64,000 bases of DNA from Flavobacteriales bacterium (lineage in GTDB: Bacteria; Bacteroidota; Bacteroidia; Flavobacteriales_F; PHOS-HE28): positions 1,612,001-1,676,000 of the forward strand of contig CP064979.1 of NCBI GenBank assembly GCA_016699575.1, read 5' to 3'. Below, in pieces: positions 25,759-33,817 of the stretch; positions within the stretch are counted from its first letter, which is position 1, and the number at the start of each line of letters is the position of its first letter. A program made the translations under genes and the position numbers. The notes under the pieces were generated by a model that did not search any database, was not told where the DNA came from, and saw nothing but the letters and a program-made list of their open reading frames with translations.

Positions 25759-26280
25759 ATGAACTGGCTGGACATTTCCCTTCTGGTCCTTCTGGGCATG
25801 GCTGCCTTCAAGGGGTACCAACGTGGTTTGCTGATAGAGTTGGCCTCCTTGGTCGGGCTGGTATTGGGCATATGGGCCGGGCTCAGGTTCAACCGGGCCG
25901 TGGCTGACTGGCTGGGGTTCGAGGAGCACCAGGAAGCGCTGGGGTTCATCGTCATCCTGTTGGCGGTACTGGCACTGCTCCATTTGGCGGCCCGGGTGTG
26001 CACCAAGGCGATGGACCTGACGGGCCTGGGCTTGCCCAACAAGGCGGCAGGAGCTTTGTCCGGTTTGCTGAGGGCTTTGTTCGTGCTCAGCGCTATGATC
26101 AATGTGCTGTCCGCAGTAGGCGACCGACTACCGGAGCCTATGTACAACACCCTGAAGGACAGTGGTATTGCCACCGGAATTCAAGAACTCGCTCCGATGG
26201 TTGTGCCCGAACTGGCCGATGGGAAGTGGCTTCGCTCGGGTTTTGAACGAATAAGGGAGCAAACCGACGAGGTGCTCTAA
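25759..26280 (+). CDS. cvpA: CvpA family membrane protein
   Basis: This 173-residue protein has four hydrophobic helices in the first 115 residues, beginning MNWLDISLLVLLGMAAFKGYQRG, a clear CvpA signature, with a short C-terminal tail. CvpA is an inner-membrane protein linked to colicin V production and to resistance to bile and envelope stress in Enterobacteria; its molecular role remains poorly defined. A CATCTTTG box ends five bases before the ATG. It is divergent from the small conserved gene at 25353-25685. Confidence 0.9.
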   Translation: MNWLDISLLVLLGMAAFKGYQRGLLIELASLVGLVLGIWAGLRFNRAVADWLGFEEHQEALGFIVILLAVLALLHLAARVCTKAMDLTGLGLPNKAAGALSGLLRALFVLSAMINVLSAVGDRLPEPMYNTLKDSGIATGIQELAPMVVPELADGKWLRSGFERIREQTDEVL

Positions 26281-26333
26281 GGGAGCCTGACAGGGGCGGA
26301 CCGGTCACCGCCGCGCAGGTTGCGGGGATCGGT

Positions 26334-26341
26334 TACTTTCG
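26334..26341 (+). promoter_or_regulatory. Putative -7 promoter box (TACTTTCG) of the DUF177-rpmF-plsX-fabH operon
   Basis: The TACTTTCG octamer lies 26 bases before the GTG start of the DUF177 gene, in the 87-base gap after cvpA. It is a good match to the motif seen before holB, the aldehyde dehydrogenase gene and the IPExxxVDY gene. Confidence 0.42.
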
Positions 26342-26367
26342 CCACCCCTTTTTCGGAAGGGTAGCCC

Positions 26368-26892
26368 GTGAAAGCACAGAGCGAGCATATCATCGACTTC
26401 GCCGGTCTGAAGGATGGCCAACACGCTTGGTCATGGGAGGTGGGTGATGCCTTCTTCAAGGATCAAAGCGAGCAGGAATTCGAGCACGGCAAGGTGAGCG
26501 TGTCCGTTACCATGGACAAGAGCGCACATATGCTGGTGTTGAACATCAGGACGGCGGGCACCTTGGAGCTATCGTGCGATCATTGCAATGGTCTGTTGGA
26601 TTTCCCCGTGGAAGGGAGCCAACGCCAGATCTTCCAATTGAACAGCGTGGAGGAGTTCGACGATGAGGAGATGACCGCGCTCGATGCCTCGGTGCACACG
26701 ATCGACCTGGGGCCGTACATCCACGAGTGCATCAACCTCGCGCTGCCCATCCGTCGCGTGCACGCTGCTGGCGAATGCGACCCCGAAGTGGACAGTGCAC
26801 TGGCCAACTACGGCCCTGGCCACGAAGAAGCCCATGATCCCGACCCGCGTTGGGACGCACTACGCAAACTGAAACAGGACAAGCGCGCTTGA
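26368..26892 (+). CDS. DUF177 (YceD-like) protein
   Basis: This 174-residue protein of the DUF177 family has the conserved LELSCDHCNGLLDFPVEG block with its CxxC pair, an acidic centre and a C-terminal DPRWDALRKLK segment. In E. coli and plants the family is needed for 23S rRNA accumulation, and its gene almost always precedes rpmF, as here. The GTG at 26368 is the only well-placed start. The next gene, L32, begins 19 bases downstream. Confidence 0.92.
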   Translation: MKAQSEHIIDFAGLKDGQHAWSWEVGDAFFKDQSEQEFEHGKVSVSVTMDKSAHMLVLNIRTAGTLELSCDHCNGLLDFPVEGSQRQIFQLNSVEEFDDEEMTALDASVHTIDLGPYIHECINLALPIRRVHAAGECDPEVDSALANYGPGHEEAHDPDPRWDALRKLKQDKRA

Positions 26893-26911
26893 GCGCACAT
26901 CATTCACCGTC

Positions 26912-27103
26912 ATGCCAAATCCGAAACGACGCCACTCCAGCACCCGCCGCGACAAGCGCCGCACGCACCAGAACGCTGCCGTGCCCACGCTGAGCACCGA
27001 TAGCACAACGGGCACGTTGCACCTGCGCCATCGCGCACATTGGGAGGACGACAAGCTCTACTACAAGGGCAAACTGGTGGCCGATAAGAGCGGCAACGCC
27101 TAA
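26912..27103 (+). CDS. rpmF: 50S ribosomal protein L32
   Basis: This 63-residue protein opens with PNPKRRHSSTRRDKRRTH, the diagnostic basic L32 N-terminus, and continues with an RAHWEDDKLYYKGK C-terminal block. The zinc-knuckle cysteines found in many L32 proteins are absent, so it is a C-minus form that would not need zinc. It lies between DUF177 and plsX, a very conserved arrangement that links ribosome and phospholipid synthesis. Confidence 0.96.
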   Translation: MPNPKRRHSSTRRDKRRTHQNAAVPTLSTDSTTGTLHLRHRAHWEDDKLYYKGKLVADKSGNA

Positions 27104-27147
27104 GTCGATCGTCCTAACGTGACGCATCTAACTTGTCCGCCCATCGC

Positions 27148-28086
27148 ATGCGGATAGGCTTGGACATCATGGGCAGCGATCACGGCCCGGCCGTGGTCGT
27201 GAATGCTGCTGTTATGGCGCAGCGTGAACTGCCCACGGATGTGCGCTTGGTGCTCATCGGTAGCGCGCAAGCCATAGCCCAGGAGCTATCGAAGCTCGGA
27301 GCCGATGGCTCAGCGTTCGACATCGTTCCCAGCGAGAACGACATCACCATGCACGACAGCGCCACCAAGGCGTTGCAATCGAAACCGAACAGCAGCATCA
27401 GCATCGGTTTCCATCTGTTGAAGGAAGGAAAGCTCGATGCCTTCGCCAGCACGGGCAACACCGGAGCGATGCTGGTGGCTTCGGTCTTCAGCGTGAAGCC
27501 GATCCCCGGGGTCATTCGCCCTTGCATACCCAGCGTGGTGCCCAAGGAGAACGGCAACTACGGCATCCTCTTGGACGTGGGTGCGAACGCCGATTGCAAA
27601 CCCGACGTTCTTATGCAGTTCGGTCTGCTGGGCAGCCTGCTCGCCGAGCACGTGTACCACATCAAGACGCCGAAAGTGGGCCTGCTCAACATCGGCGAGG
27701 AGGACAAGAAGGGCAATGCCGTGGCGCTTGCGGCTTACGGCCTTATGAAGGAACAGTCCCAGTTCAACTTCATCGGCAACGTGGAGGGGCGTGACCTGTT
27801 CAACGACAAAGCGGACGTGATCGTCACCGACGGCTTCACCGGCAACATCGTGCTCAAGGCCGTGGAAGCCTTCCACGACCTGCTGGAGCAGCGTGGTGTG
27901 CACGAGCCCTTCTTCGACCGTTTCAATTACGAGAACTATGGAGGGCTGCCCGTGCTGGGGGTCAACGGCAACGTCATCATCGGCCACGGCATCAGCAACG
28001 ACACCACCATCAAGAACATGGTGCTCTTCACCCGCGAAGTCGTGGAGAGCAAACTGAACGACCGCATCCGCGAAGCGTTCCTATGA
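27148..28086 (+). CDS. plsX: Phosphate acyltransferase PlsX
   Basis: This 312-residue enzyme converts acyl-ACP and phosphate to acyl-phosphate, the donor for the first acylation of glycerol-3-phosphate. It opens with [17 protein letters not shown] and carries [13 protein letters not shown] and a VSDGFTGN-type motif ([12 protein letters not shown]), all typical. ATG 27148 is preferred over the TTG at 27133, since the family starts just before the DxMGGD-like motif. Its stop overlaps fabH by four bases. Confidence 0.95.
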   Translation: MRIGLDIMGSDHGPAVVVNAAVMAQRELPTDVRLVLIGSAQAIAQELSKLGADGSAFDIVPSENDITMHDSATKALQSKPNSSISIGFHLLKEGKLDAFASTGNTGAMLVASVFSVKPIPGVIRPCIPSVVPKENGNYGILLDVGANADCKPDVLMQFGLLGSLLAEHVYHIKTPKVGLLNIGEEDKKGNAVALAAYGLMKEQSQFNFIGNVEGRDLFNDKADVIVTDGFTGNIVLKAVEAFHDLLEQRGVHEPFFDRFNYENYGGLPVLGVNGNVIIGHGISNDTTIKNMVLFTREVVESKLNDRIREAFL

Positions 28087-29078
28087 GCAAGATCACAGCG
28101 GCCATTACAGCGGTGCAAGGCTACGTGCCCGAATACCGGTTGACGAACGCCGTGCTGGAGACGATGGTGGACACGAACGATGCGTGGATCACCGAGCGGA
28201 CGGGTATCAAGGAGCGCCGCATCCTCAAGGGGGAGGACCAGGGTCTGAGCGTGATGTGCGTGGAGGCCGTGAAAGGCCTCTGTGCCAAGCGCGGCATCGA
28301 TCCCATGGAGATCGACCTGCTGATCTGCGCCACGGTTACGCCTGACCATCAGTTCCCCGCCACGGCCAACATCATCTGCGACCAAGTGGGCGCCAAGAAC
28401 GCTTGGGGCTTCGACCTCATGGCGGCCTGTAGCGGCTTCCTCTTCGCATTGACCACCGGTGCCCAGTTCATCGAGAACGGGAAGTACAAGAAAGTGGTGG
28501 TAGTGGGCGGCGACAAAATGAGCTCCATCATCGACTATACCGACCGGGCTACTTGCATCATCTTCGGCGATGGGGCCGGGGCCGTGCTGTTGGAACCGAA
28601 CACCGAGGGGTTGGGCATCGTGGACAGCATTCTTCGCACCGACGGCAGCGGGTGCCAGTACCTGCACCAGAAAGCCGGGGGCAGCAAGCGCCCTGCTACG
28701 ATCAAGACGGTGGAGGCCCGCGAGCACTTCGTTTACCAGGAAGGCAAGGCCGTGTTCAAGTTCGCCGTTACGAACATGGCCGATGTGAGCGCCGAGATCA
28801 TGGAACGCAACGGCCTGAAGAGCGACGATGTGGCCTGGCTGGTGCCCCACCAAGCCAACAAGCGCATCATCGATGCCACCGCCCACCGCATGGGCCTGCC
28901 CGAGGAGAAAGTGATGGTGAACATCGAACGTTTCGGGAACACCACCGCCGGCACCCTTCCGCTCTGCCTCTGGGAATGGGAGCCTCGCCTGAATAAGGGC
29001 GACAACATCATCCTGAGCGCTTTCGGTGGCGGCTTCACCTGGGGGGCCGTTTACCTGAAGTGGGCCTACGGCGGGTGA
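28083..29078 (+). CDS. fabH: Beta-ketoacyl-ACP synthase III
   Basis: This 331-residue enzyme performs the first condensation of fatty acid synthesis, acyl-CoA with malonyl-ACP. The catalytic triad is visible: Cys116 in AACSGFL, His in PHQANKRI and Asn in RFGNTTAG. Length and the N-terminal YVPEYRLTN are normal. The gene is translationally coupled to plsX, so phospholipid and fatty acid initiation are co-expressed. The first genes of biotin carboxylase follow 74 bases later and supply malonyl-CoA. Confidence 0.96.
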   Translation: MSKITAAITAVQGYVPEYRLTNAVLETMVDTNDAWITERTGIKERRILKGEDQGLSVMCVEAVKGLCAKRGIDPMEIDLLICATVTPDHQFPATANIICDQVGAKNAWGFDLMAACSGFLFALTTGAQFIENGKYKKVVVVGGDKMSSIIDYTDRATCIIFGDGAGAVLLEPNTEGLGIVDSILRTDGSGCQYLHQKAGGSKRPATIKTVEAREHFVYQEGKAVFKFAVTNMADVSAEIMERNGLKSDDVAWLVPHQANKRIIDATAHRMGLPEEKVMVNIERFGNTTAGTLPLCLWEWEPRLNKGDNIILSAFGGGFTWGAVYLKWAYGG

Positions 29079-29152
29079 CTTCCCCAGCCGCAGACCGAGC
29101 CGTCCGACCGAATACATTGGCGACCCCTTACGGGGAACGCATTCCCAACCAA

Positions 29153-29653
29153 ATGAGCGACACGATGAACCTGAACCAGATCCAGGAACTGATCAAGTTC
29201 GTGGCGAAGAGCGGTGTGAGCGAAGTGGAGATCGAGCAAAAGGACTTCAAGATCACCATCAAGACGCCAGCGGGAAAGAAGGAGGTGCAGATGGTGGCGG
29301 CCCCCGCACCAGTGTACGCCGCACCGCCCCCTGTTGCAGCACCTGCGGCAGTGGCCCCTGCAGCTGCCCCGGCCCCTGTGTCTCCGGCAGCCGCACCCGC
29401 CGCCGACAGCAAGTACATCACCATCAAGGCACCCATGATCGGCACCTTCTACCGTGCGGCCGGTCCGGGCAAACCGGTCTTCGTGAACGTGGGCGACGAG
29501 GTGAAGAAGGGCCAGGCCATCTGCATCATCGAAGCCATGAAGCTCTTCAACGAGATCGAGAGCGATGTGGCGGGCAAGATCGTGAAGGTGCTGGTGGACG
29601 ATGCCAAGCCCGTGGAGTACGATCAGCCGTTGTTCCTCGTGGATCCTGCCTAG
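29153..29653 (+). CDS. accB: Acetyl-CoA carboxylase biotin carboxyl carrier protein
   Basis: This 166-residue protein has an N-terminal block (NQIQELIKFVAKSGVSEVEIEQ), an Ala/Pro linker of about 35 residues near 50-85, and a C-terminal biotinyl domain. Lys130 in EAMKL is the biotinylation site, and a thumb-type segment precedes it (GTFYRAAGPGKPV). It shuttles carboxybiotin between AccC and the carboxyltransferase. MSDTMNL at 29153 is taken as the start; the ATG at 29165 is equally plausible. Confidence 0.95.
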   Translation: MSDTMNLNQIQELIKFVAKSGVSEVEIEQKDFKITIKTPAGKKEVQMVAAPAPVYAAPPPVAAPAAVAPAAAPAPVSPAAAPAADSKYITIKAPMIGTFYRAAGPGKPVFVNVGDEVKKGQAICIIEAMKLFNEIESDVAGKIVKVLVDDAKPVEYDQPLFLVDPA

Positions 29654-29659
29654 TTCTTC

Positions 29660-29760
29660 TACCGCAAAGGACACGAAGAACGCAAAGGGAAATGCCCAGT
29701 GCGATCGCTCCCGCAGCTCCCGAGTCCGCGTTCTTTGCGCCCTTCGTGCCCTTTGTGGTA
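29660..29760. repeat. Imperfect 30-bp inverted repeat between accB and accC
   Basis: TACCGCAAAGGACACGAAGA at 29660, with ten further bases, is matched in inverted form by 29731-29760 with about five mismatches over 30 bases, around a 41-base centre. The 138-base accB-accC gap is almost filled by it. The sequence type (CAAAGGGCACGAAG) is a common intergenic palindrome in environmental bacteria. It could fold in the accB-accC transcript and adjust the ratio of the two proteins. Confidence 0.7.
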
Positions 29761-29791
29761 ATACTTCCAATTGCGGTAACCCGTTGAGCGA

Positions 29792-31138
29792 ATGTTCAAG
29801 AAGATCCTCATAGCCAACCGCGGCGAGATCGCCCTGCGCGTGATCCGCACGGCCCGTGAAATGGGCATCAGAACGGTGGCCGTGTACAGCACCGCCGACC
29901 GCGAGAGCCTGCATGTGCGCTTCGCCGATGAGGCCGTGTGCATCGGCCCGCCACCGAGCAAGGAGAGCTACCTGAACATGGTGCGCATCATCGCCGCGGC
30001 CGAGATCACCAACGCCGATGCGATCCACCCGGGCTACGGCTTCCTGAGCGAGAACGCCAAGTTCAGCAAGCTCTGCCAGCAGCACAACATCAAGTTCATC
30101 GGTGCCACACCGGAACAGATCGAGGCCATGGGCGACAAGGCGACCGCGAAGGCCACCATGATCGCCGCCGGTGTGCCCGTGGTGCCCGGCACGGAAGGAC
30201 TGGTCACCGACATCGATGTGGCCAAGAAGGAAGCCAAGAAGATCGGTTACCCGGTCATCCTGAAAGCCACGGCCGGCGGTGGCGGCAAAGGCATGCGCTT
30301 GGTGTGGAAGGAGGAGGAGTTCCAGGAAGCCTTCGAGAAGGCGAGCCAGGAAGCCGGCGCCGCGTTCGGCAACCCGGGCATGTACATGGAGAAGTACATC
30401 CTGGAGCCGCGCCACATCGAGATCCAGATCGCAGGCGACCAGTACGGCAACTTCTGCCACATGAGCGAGCGCGACTGCTCGATCCAGCGTCGCCACCAGA
30501 AGCTCGTGGAGGAGACACCGTCGCCCTTCATGACGAAGGCGTTGCGCAAGAAGATGGGCGAGGCCGCCATCAAGGCCGCGGCCAGCGTGAAGTATGAAGG
30601 CGTGGGCACAGTTGAGTTCCTGGTGGACAAGCACAGGAACTTCTACTTCATGGAGATGAACACGCGCATCCAGGTGGAGCACACGATCACCGAGGAAGTG
30701 ATCGACTACGATCTGATCCGCGAGCAGATCAAGATCGCGGCGGGCGTGCCCATCAGTGGCCTCAACTACGAGCCCACGCGCCACGCCATCCAGTGCCGCA
30801 TCAACGCCGAGGATCCCTTCAACAATTTCCGCCCGACGCCCGGCCGCATCACCACCTACCACGCCCCCGGCGGCCACGGTGTGCGCATCGACACGCACGT
30901 GTACGCGGGCTACAGCATCCCGCCGAACTACGACAGCATGATCGGCAAGCTGATCGTGGTGGCGGCCACGCGCGAAGAAGCGCTCACCAAGATGGAGCGG
31001 GCGTTGAGCGAATACGTGATCGAAGGGGTGAGCACCACCATCCCCTTCCACCAGCAGCTGTTCCAGAACGAGAAGTTCCGCGAGGGTGATTTCACCACCA
31101 AGTTCCTGGAGAACTTCGAACTGAAGCGGCCGGCCTGA
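29792..31138 (+). CDS. accC: Acetyl-CoA carboxylase biotin carboxylase subunit
   Basis: This 448-residue ATP-grasp enzyme carboxylates the biotin of AccB using bicarbonate and [23 protein letters not shown] opens the biotin carboxylase N-domain. The ATP-grasp glycine loop is [13 protein letters not shown], the catalytic region [15 protein letters not shown], and the C-domain contains NAEDP and FRPTPG. The size is normal. It lies in one direction with accB; the carboxyltransferase genes accA and accD are not in the window. Confidence 0.97.
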   Translation: MFKKILIANRGEIALRVIRTAREMGIRTVAVYSTADRESLHVRFADEAVCIGPPPSKESYLNMVRIIAAAEITNADAIHPGYGFLSENAKFSKLCQQHNIKFIGATPEQIEAMGDKATAKATMIAAGVPVVPGTEGLVTDIDVAKKEAKKIGYPVILKATAGGGGKGMRLVWKEEEFQEAFEKASQEAGAAFGNPGMYMEKYILEPRHIEIQIAGDQYGNFCHMSERDCSIQRRHQKLVEETPSPFMTKALRKKMGEAAIKAAASVKYEGVGTVEFLVDKHRNFYFMEMNTRIQVEHTITEEVIDYDLIREQIKIAAGVPISGLNYEPTRHAIQCRINAEDPFNNFRPTPGRITTYHAPGGHGVRIDTHVYAGYSIPPNYDSMIGKLIVVAATREEALTKMERALSEYVIEGVSTTIPFHQQLFQNEKFREGDFTTKFLENFELKRPA

Positions 31139-31147
31139 CCAGCTCTA

Positions 31148-31819
31148 TTATTCGCGTCCGGTCACCAGCAAGCGCTCCACGGACGACCTGACTTCGTCAT
31201 CGGTGAAATTGCTCATCGTGCGTGCACGGAGCGTGCGCTGTACGAAGTTCAGCACCGGTGAAGAAACCAAGAGGGCTGAAATGCTCTGTGGGTCCAGTGC
31301 CACGGTCCGGTTCCAGAGGATCTCCAGCCCGCCGCGCGAAACCACATCGACCAGCAGGAACTGCAGCGATTGGGCGGTGACCGCGTCCGCCGCCGCATCG
31401 GAAAGATCAACATCGAACACCGCTCGCACACCCTCGGGGACCTTTGTGTCCAACTTCAACAATACGATCCTGGTCGCGCGCATCACGATCAACCAATCAA
31501 CCGCCTCAAGTTCCGCGAAGCGTTTCACGTTCCCCAAGCGGTCTTCGTTCCCTGACCTGTCGCGCCGGTCGACGAACGCCAAGACCAGCCTGCTCACCGA
31601 AGCCTGCACGGAGAAGTCGGCCGGGCCCTTGAGCAACGCGTCGCTGCGTATGTCCTCTCCGGGCCGGTAGCCGAGCACGTCGTTGAAGAACATCAGCAGT
31701 CGATGACGCTCCGCACGTTCATCCGCTGCCGGACCCGACATGAGATATTCTTCGCGGTAGGCGCGCACAGCGGCTTCGAGCTTGACGGCCTTCGTGCGGG
31801 AAAGATTGAGCGGGCGCAT
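31148..31819 (-). CDS. Unknown protein, possibly with a type I restriction HsdR N-terminal-like domain
   Basis: This 223-residue soluble protein was not recognised with certainty. The order of blocks recalls the HsdR_N nuclease-like domain found in many stand-alone proteins: a VLGYRPGEDI segment near residue 48, a DFSV segment near 67, a hydrophobic LAFVDRR strand near 80, AVDWLIVMRATRIVLLKL near 105, and a C-terminal helical part with SSPVLNFVQRTLR. In active PD-(D/E)XK proteins the strand carries E-x-K; here it reads FVDRR, so a nuclease would be inactive or atypical. No restriction-modification partners lie nearby. It is convergent with accC. Confidence 0.55.
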   Translation of the reverse strand: MRPLNLSRTKAVKLEAAVRAYREEYLMSGPAADERAERHRLLMFFNDVLGYRPGEDIRSDALLKGPADFSVQASVSRLVLAFVDRRDRSGNEDRLGNVKRFAELEAVDWLIVMRATRIVLLKLDTKVPEGVRAVFDVDLSDAAADAVTAQSLQFLLVDVVSRGGLEILWNRTVALDPQSISALLVSSPVLNFVQRTLRARTMSNFTDDEVRSSVERLLVTGRE

Positions 31820-32224
31820 GCGATAGCGGCCGCAAGACTACCGGGACGGGGCATGGCGCGCGTTGAGGGATCGTTACGGCTTCGGGTACGCCGTGTGAAA
31901 TCGTGTTCAGCCCTCCCATCGGACATAGCGGTAAGTGCACCCGGACTGAACACGGGGTGCTGTACTTGAACTCGCTCAGACACCCGGAAACAAACAGGTC
32001 GAGGCTTGCCTGCGGGCCATAGGGCTTGTGTTGAGTTCCTGCGTTGAGCAAGCCCACGGATCTCACGCACGCAGGATTGCGTTAACGATCGGGCACAGCG
32101 CCAGTAACCGAAAGACAGCGCAGCCGACACGCTCGCGCGGGGCTGACCGGGAAGTTTTGCCACGCCGGAAAACGTGTCCGGCAACCCAACAAGGAAACTT
32201 CCAAAACCCCAATCCAACAGTACG
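31820..32224. other. 405-base non-coding spacer
   Basis: The spacer lies between the divergent unknown gene and the secreted beta-helix gene. It has no convincing open frame, tRNA or terminator. A GTTTTGCC stretch near 32153 is a weak promoter candidate. The rest shows no repeat that I can see. Confidence 0.5.
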
Positions 32225-33757
32225 ATGAAAACACTGAAGAACGCAGCATTGGCGGCCTTGACGGCGCTGACTGCAAGCCCTGCAGTAGCGCAGGGTTACG
32301 GCGAAGCCTGCGGATGTCCGCCGGTGGGAAGCCGCACCCCGGTGAACCTGAGCACCCTGGCCACAGGCGGCAACCTCACCAACAACACCACTGTGTTGAC
32401 GTGCAACAACACGTACACCCTGGACCTGTTGCTCTACGTGAACGACGGCCAGGACCTCTTCATCCAAGCCGGCACCGTGATCAAGGGCGCTGCTGGTACA
32501 GGAGTCAACGCCAAGAGCTTGGTGGTGGCCCGCGGCGGACAGATCTGGGCCGAAGGCACAGAGAGCTGCCCTATCGTGTTCACTGCAGCAACGGACAACC
32601 TCAACAACAACCTTCCCTTGGGCGCTACGGGCCAGGGCTTGTGGGGCAGCTTGCTCATCCTGGGCAAAGCCACCAACAACCTGCTTCTTGCCAACGGCGG
32701 CCTGGCCGTGGGTGATGGTGTAGGCACCATTGAAGGACTCCCCGCCGGTGATTCCCGCAACTACTACGGCGCTGTGAGCGGCGTGTTCAACGATGATGAC
32801 AACAGCGGTATCCTCCGCTACGTGCAACTGCGCCACGGTGGTGCGGTGATCGGTGCGGCCAACGAGATCAACGGCCTTACGATGGGCAGCGTTGGACGGG
32901 GTACCACGATCGACCACATCGAAGTGATCTCCAACCAGGACGACGCTTACGAGTGGTTCGGTGGTACGGTGAACTGCAAGTACCTCTCTGCCATGTTCTG
33001 CAACGATGACTACATCGACTACGACCATGGTTACACGGGCAAGATCCAGTTCTTCTTCGGCGTTATGATGCCCGCCCCCGGCAACCAAGGCGACAAAGGC
33101 ATGGAGAACGACGGCGACGACAGCAGCAGCGGCAACAGCCCGTTGAGCGATCCGCAGGTGTACAACGCCACCATCATCGGCCGCAATGCCAACCGTGGTA
33201 TCGAGAACAAGGAGAAGAACCGCGGCTTCATCGCCAACAGCATCATCGCCAACTTCCCGGTGGGTTGCAACTTCGCAAACACCCGTGTTGGTGCTGACAG
33301 CTACAACGAGTGGCTGGCCGGCAACCTGGAGGTGCGCAACAACACCTACGTGGGTGTGGCCGAGATCCTGCGCGTGAACAACGCCGCACCGAGCGGAGCC
33401 GATGCCGCGACCTTCGCGGGCCAGGGGAACATCAGCGACCCCACACTGATCGACTACAGCTTCGGTATCGACCCGGTGACCAACGCGATCACCGGTGCCT
33501 ACAACCCCGTTCCCGCTGCAGGTACCGCCACCACCACGCTGGCGCCTCCCACCGACGGCTTCTTCACCTATGCCAACTACCGCGGTGCTTTCGCCCCCGG
33601 TCAACCCGCTTGGACCGAAGGCTGGACGCTCGGATCACGCTTCGACCTGGACAACAGCCTCATCGAATGCCCCGCTGACATCAACGGCAGCGGCTTCATC
33701 GATGTGAACGACTTCCTGGAGCTCAACAGCCAGTTCAACCAGAGCTGCGACAACTAA
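32225..33757 (+). CDS. Secreted beta-helix-type surface protein with dockerin-like C-terminal motif
   Basis: This 510-residue protein has a signal peptide (ending AVAQG). The body has AGTVIKGA, LVVARGGQIWAEGTESCPIVF, GLWGSLLILG, SGILRYVQLRHGG and DDAYEWFGGTV. This pattern is known in Bacteroidota from surface proteins thought to be right-handed beta-helices and often encoded beside TonB-dependent receptors. Instead of a T9SS sorting domain, the last 25 residues read ADINGSGFIDVNDFLELNSQ, a dockerin-like calcium-binding repeat. The start is ATG 32225, which opens the signal peptide. A hairpin follows the gene. The function is probably ligand binding at the surface. Confidence 0.75.
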   Translation: MKTLKNAALAALTALTASPAVAQGYGEACGCPPVGSRTPVNLSTLATGGNLTNNTTVLTCNNTYTLDLLLYVNDGQDLFIQAGTVIKGAAGTGVNAKSLVVARGGQIWAEGTESCPIVFTAATDNLNNNLPLGATGQGLWGSLLILGKATNNLLLANGGLAVGDGVGTIEGLPAGDSRNYYGAVSGVFNDDDNSGILRYVQLRHGGAVIGAANEINGLTMGSVGRGTTIDHIEVISNQDDAYEWFGGTVNCKYLSAMFCNDDYIDYDHGYTGKIQFFFGVMMPAPGNQGDKGMENDGDDSSSGNSPLSDPQVYNATIIGRNANRGIENKEKNRGFIANSIIANFPVGCNFANTRVGADSYNEWLAGNLEVRNNTYVGVAEILRVNNAAPSGADAATFAGQGNISDPTLIDYSFGIDPVTNAITGAYNPVPAAGTATTTLAPPTDGFFTYANYRGAFAPGQPAWTEGWTLGSRFDLDNSLIECPADINGSGFIDVNDFLELNSQFNQSCDN

Positions 33758-33770
33758 ACGACCCGGTGAA

Positions 33771-33798
33771 GGGCGGTCCTGACCTGTCCGGACCGCCC
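33771..33798 (+). terminator. Hairpin between the beta-helix gene and the first repeat-protein gene
   Basis: GGGCGGTCC pairs exactly with GGACCGCCC around a 10-base loop, 13 bases after the stop codon. No T-run follows, so it may attenuate or process rather than fully stop transcription. Confidence 0.5.
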
Positions 33799-33817
33799 GC
33801 ACCACAACAACACGATC

